Shown here piece after piece: positions 21,398-23,737 of a stretch of 23,737 nt of DNA. The stretch is taken from positions 1-23,737 of the forward strand of contig JAEWKR010000067.1 of the NCBI GenBank assembly GCA_023457715.1, in the 5' to 3' direction. Positions within the stretch are counted from its first letter, which is position 1. Every line of letters begins with the position of its first letter. Source of the DNA: Verrucomicrobiota bacterium (GTDB lineage Bacteria; Verrucomicrobiota; Verrucomicrobiia; Opitutales; Opitutaceae). The position numbers were made by a program, and so were the translations under genes. The notes under the pieces are model-generated. The model was not told the origin of the DNA. It ran no database searches and saw only the letters and a program-made list of their open reading frames with translations.

Positions 21398-23371
21398 TTA
21401 CTTCCGTTGGAGCTTCGCCAGAATCTTCGCGGGGTCGTACACGCACCCACCCCACGTGCCACCGCTCGCCAGCTGCAGCGCCGCCCAAAGCCGGGTGTCG
21501 TCAGGCAACGCGGGGTGTTCAGCCAGGTCCTCCCGCGTGGGCCGCGCCGCCAGGATTGTCGCTCCCTGCTCGGGCGTGTACGGCGTCGTGGCATCGCCCA
21601 CGAAATCCACGCTGCCCGTGAGCGTCACCCGATCGAGCGCGATGCGGATCCGGTCGCCGTCCCGAAGCTTGCCGATCGGCCCGCCGCCCAGGGCTTCCGG
21701 GCCGACGTGGCCGATGCACGCGCCCGTGGACACACCGGAAAAACGCGCGTCAGTGAGGAGCGCGACATGCTTGCCGTAGGGCAGATGCTTCAACGCGCCG
21801 GTCACCTGATACGTTTCCTCCATGCCCGTGCCCATAGGTCCGATGCCGGCCAGAACCATCACGTCGCCCGCTTTCACGCCGCCACTTTTCAGGGCGGCCA
21901 TCGCGGCGCGCTCGCTGACGAACACGCGCGCCGGACCTTCGATCCGGTAAACCCCATCCGGCCCCACCACGGCCGGATCGATCGCCGTCGCTTTCACGAC
22001 CGCGCCGTCCGGCGCCAGATTGCCGCGCGGAAAAATCAACGTGCTCGTCAGGCCGCGCTCCTTCGCGAGCGGCGGCGGCAGGATGACCTCGTCGGCGTCC
22101 ACGCCGTCGAGTTCGCGCAGCAGCTGACGAAACCGCGTGCGGCGCTCGGAACGTTCCCACGCGGTCAGATTCTCGCCCAACGTGCGGCCGGTGGCGGTCA
22201 TCACCGTCAGGTCGAGCAGGCCGGCGTCGCGCAGATGGAGCATCACTTCGGGTACGCCGCCCGCCAGGAAGACGCGCACCGTCGGATGGTGCACGGGCCC
22301 GTTCGGCAGCACGCTCACCAGCCGCGGGACGGTGCGATTCACCGTGATCCAGTCGTCCACGGTCGGCAGCGGAAGCCCGGCCGCATGGGCGATGGCCGGG
22401 ATGTGCAGCAGGAGATTCGTCGAGCCGCCAAAGGCCGCGTGCAACACCATCGCATTGCGGATGCTCGCCGGCGTCACGATCTGGCGGACCGCGATTTTCT
22501 TCTCTGCCAGAACGTGCAGCGCCCTGGCCGAGCGCCGCGCCAGGTCGGTCCACACCGGCTGGCCCGAGGGCGCGAGCGCCGAATGAGGCAGGGCCAGCCC
22601 CAGGGCCTCCGCCACCACCTGGGATGTGGCTGCCGTCCCGAGAAACTGGCACCCGCCGCCCGGCGAGGCACAGGCCCGACAGCCAAGGTCCGCCGCCTCG
22701 GAAAGCGTCACCAGACCGTTCGCGAACCGCGTGCCCAGCGTCTGCACCGCGCCCGCGTCTTCTCCCACGGCCGGCGGTAGCGTCACCCCGCCCGGCACCA
22801 CCACACCCGGCAGATCCCGCAGTCCGGCCACCGCCATCAGCATCGCCGGAAGCCCCTTGTCGCAGGTCGCGATGCCCAGCACGCCCGCCCGCTGGGGCAG
22901 CGAGCGCGCCAGTCGTCGGAACACGATCGCCGCGTCGTTGCGATAAGCGAGGCTGTCGAACATCCCCGTCGTTCCCTGCGTACGGCCGTCGCAGGGGTCC
23001 GAGCAATACCCGGCGAATGGAATCGACTGCAACCGGCGGAACTCCTCCGCCGCGGCGGTTGCCAGCAATCCAATCTCCCAGTGGCCCGTATGATAACCGA
23101 GCGCGATGGGCTGGCCGTCCGGCGCCCGCAATCCCCCCTGCGTGCTCAGGATCAGGTACTGCTTGCGCCCGACCTCTGACGGCGCCCAGCCCATGCCCAC
23201 GTTCTGCGTCATGCCGAAAAGGTCCCCGCTCGGACTGGTACGGAGGAATTCTTCCGTCCACGGCATCGTGCCGGTCGGGCCCGGCGCTTTCGATTTCACC
23301 TCAAAAACGCCTGGCGCCGGCACCTCGAGGGCATCGTCTCCGGCAACCGTCACGGCACAGGTCGGTTTCAT
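21398..23371 (-). CDS. IlvD/Edd-family dehydratase, YjhG/YagF (xylonate-type) group
   Basis: 657 residues from ATG 23371 (MKPTCAVTV), close to the about 655 of E. coli YagF; the frame runs to 23503 but the added part looks non-coding. Iron-sulfur and active-site blocks of the family are visible: GYCSDPCDGRTQG (Cys123, Cys127), GIATCDKGLPAM (Cys170) and CASPGGGCQFLGTAATSQ (Cys234, Cys241). The N-terminal stretch GDLFGMTQNVGMGWAPSEV and GYHTGHWEIGLL is the mark of the YjhG/YagF group, whose members remove water from D-xylonate or related aldonic acids to give 2-keto-3-deoxy acids in the cytosol. The exact sugar acid cannot be read from sequence. No transporter, aldolase or regulator gene is in the window beside it. 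It is upstream of dnaX on the same strand but separated by the repeat hairpin, so it is probably its own transcript. Confidence 0.87.
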   Translation of the reverse strand: MKPTCAVTVAGDDALEVPAPGVFEVKSKAPGPTGTMPWTEEFLRTSPSGDLFGMTQNVGMGWAPSEVGRKQYLILSTQGGLRAPDGQPIALGYHTGHWEIGLLATAAAEEFRRLQSIPFAGYCSDPCDGRTQGTTGMFDSLAYRNDAAIVFRRLARSLPQRAGVLGIATCDKGLPAMLMAVAGLRDLPGVVVPGGVTLPPAVGEDAGAVQTLGTRFANGLVTLSEAADLGCRACASPGGGCQFLGTAATSQVVAEALGLALPHSALAPSGQPVWTDLARRSARALHVLAEKKIAVRQIVTPASIRNAMVLHAAFGGSTNLLLHIPAIAHAAGLPLPTVDDWITVNRTVPRLVSVLPNGPVHHPTVRVFLAGGVPEVMLHLRDAGLLDLTVMTATGRTLGENLTAWERSERRTRFRQLLRELDGVDADEVILPPPLAKERGLTSTLIFPRGNLAPDGAVVKATAIDPAVVGPDGVYRIEGPARVFVSERAAMAALKSGGVKAGDVMVLAGIGPMGTGMEETYQVTGALKHLPYGKHVALLTDARFSGVSTGACIGHVGPEALGGGPIGKLRDGDRIRIALDRVTLTGSVDFVGDATTPYTPEQGATILAARPTREDLAEHPALPDDTRLWAALQLASGGTWGGCVYDPAKILAKLQRK

Positions 23372-23527
23372 CGGCTCATCGTGTCCGGACCCAGCCCGCG
23401 GGTTCAAGCTTCGGGCTAGGCAGAAAGCGGGAGGCAGTAAGCGATAGACGTTAGGCTCACAAACGGAATGGCCGCAAGAACGCCCAGAAGGCGGAAAAAC
23501 CAAGCTGCCGATCCTTTTGCCGGAGCT

Positions 23528-23569
23528 CGCTGAGGAGCGGAGGAATCCTCAACCTCTGCTCTCTCAGCG
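23528..23569 (-). promoter_or_regulatory. Strong hairpin in the leader of the dehydratase gene
   Basis: On the minus strand CGCTGAGAGAGCAGAGG and CCTCCGCTCCTCAGCG flank a nine-base loop (TTGAGGATT). The arms pair as seven, four and four base pairs with one bulged A and one A-C mismatch. It lies about 157 bases before the start codon. It could be a 5' leader structure or an operator for a dimeric regulator; there is no T-run behind it on either strand. Confidence 0.5.
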
Positions 23570-23737
23570 ATCTCCTGTGAAACAATCTGATTTCACGGGC
23601 CGTCTTTTTGCAGTGCTATCCCTGCATTTCGTGTTTTTTGAGCACGATTTGTTTTTGGGCTCCTCCCCATCCTCTCAACCACAGATGAACACAGATGGAC
23701 TCAGATTTGGAAAAAGACCGGCCTGGATCCGTGTCCA
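23570..23737. other. AT-richer upstream region of the dehydratase gene, with a dispersed repeat word
   Basis: No gene is visible from 23372 to the window end. The part 23575-23655 is clearly richer in A/T than anything else in the window and is the likely promoter area for the minus-strand dehydratase gene, though I cannot fix -35 and -10 boxes. CCACAGATGAACACAGATGG at 23679-23698 is a word that I recall as common between genes in Verrucomicrobia genomes. Between 23405 and 23450 there are AGGCAGTAAGCGATAG words of the same low-complexity style. Confidence 0.45.

Overview
The window is very GC-rich (strong G/C preference at third codon positions, with long shadow reading frames on the opposite strand). 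It holds nine protein genes, one of them cut by the left edge, and no RNA gene, CRISPR array or insertion sequence that I could see. The gene set suggests a Verrucomicrobiota bacterium, most likely near Opitutaceae: a DnaX with an unusual end, paired divergent Hsp70 proteins with a DUF2760 protein, intergenic palindromes of the GCCGGCTTCAGCCGG type, and intergenic phrases such as CCACAGATGAACACAGATG and repeated CTCAAC words. This placement is an inference from style and memory, not from a search.

Region 1 (1-11182, plus strand) is the distal part of a PUFA-synthase-like ('secondary lipid') iterative megasynthase. The first gene is the C-terminal part of a PfaA/Pfa2-type protein: three nearly identical ACPs, KR and PKS-type DH. 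It overlaps by ATGA with a 2538-residue PfaC/Pfa3-type protein: KS, a KS-like chain-length factor without the nucleophile, four FabA-like hotdog domains, a PKS-type DH, and a C-terminal acylglycerol-phosphate acyltransferase. The pair would build and dehydrate an acyl chain on the tandem ACPs, and the last domain could pass it straight to a glycerolipid. The enoyl reductase (PfaD/Pfa1), the KS-AT part of PfaA and the phosphopantetheinyl transferase are not in the window; the first two are expected just upstream. A REP-like palindrome occurs five times inside the coding region between and before the ACPs, and an inverted pair of the same palindrome ends the operon and supplies the stop codon of the second gene.

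Region 2 (11252-13815) holds a metallo-beta-lactamase-fold hydrolase and an exported DUF2059 protein (both minus), then a divergent exported RraA-like protein (plus) with a clear intrinsic terminator.

Region 3 (13870-19379, all minus) is a chaperone island, transcribed DUF2760 protein, then a short Hsp70, then a long Hsp70 with a DUF3731-like C-terminal half. The two Hsp70s are paralogues.

Region 4 (19625-23371, minus) has dnaX, in which a run of ten A residues separates a gamma-like zero-frame product from the rest of tau in the -1 frame, preceded by an IlvD/Edd-family dehydratase of the YjhG/YagF (sugar-acid, xylonate-type) group. Between them is a hexanucleotide-repeat inverted array. The last 366 bases hold the leader of the dehydratase gene with a strong hairpin and dispersed repeat words.

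The most interesting items are the REP-like element used as inter-ACP linker and unit boundary, the reversed dnaX recoding layout, and the acyltransferase-terminated PfaC-like protein with alternating active and inactive hotdog domains.
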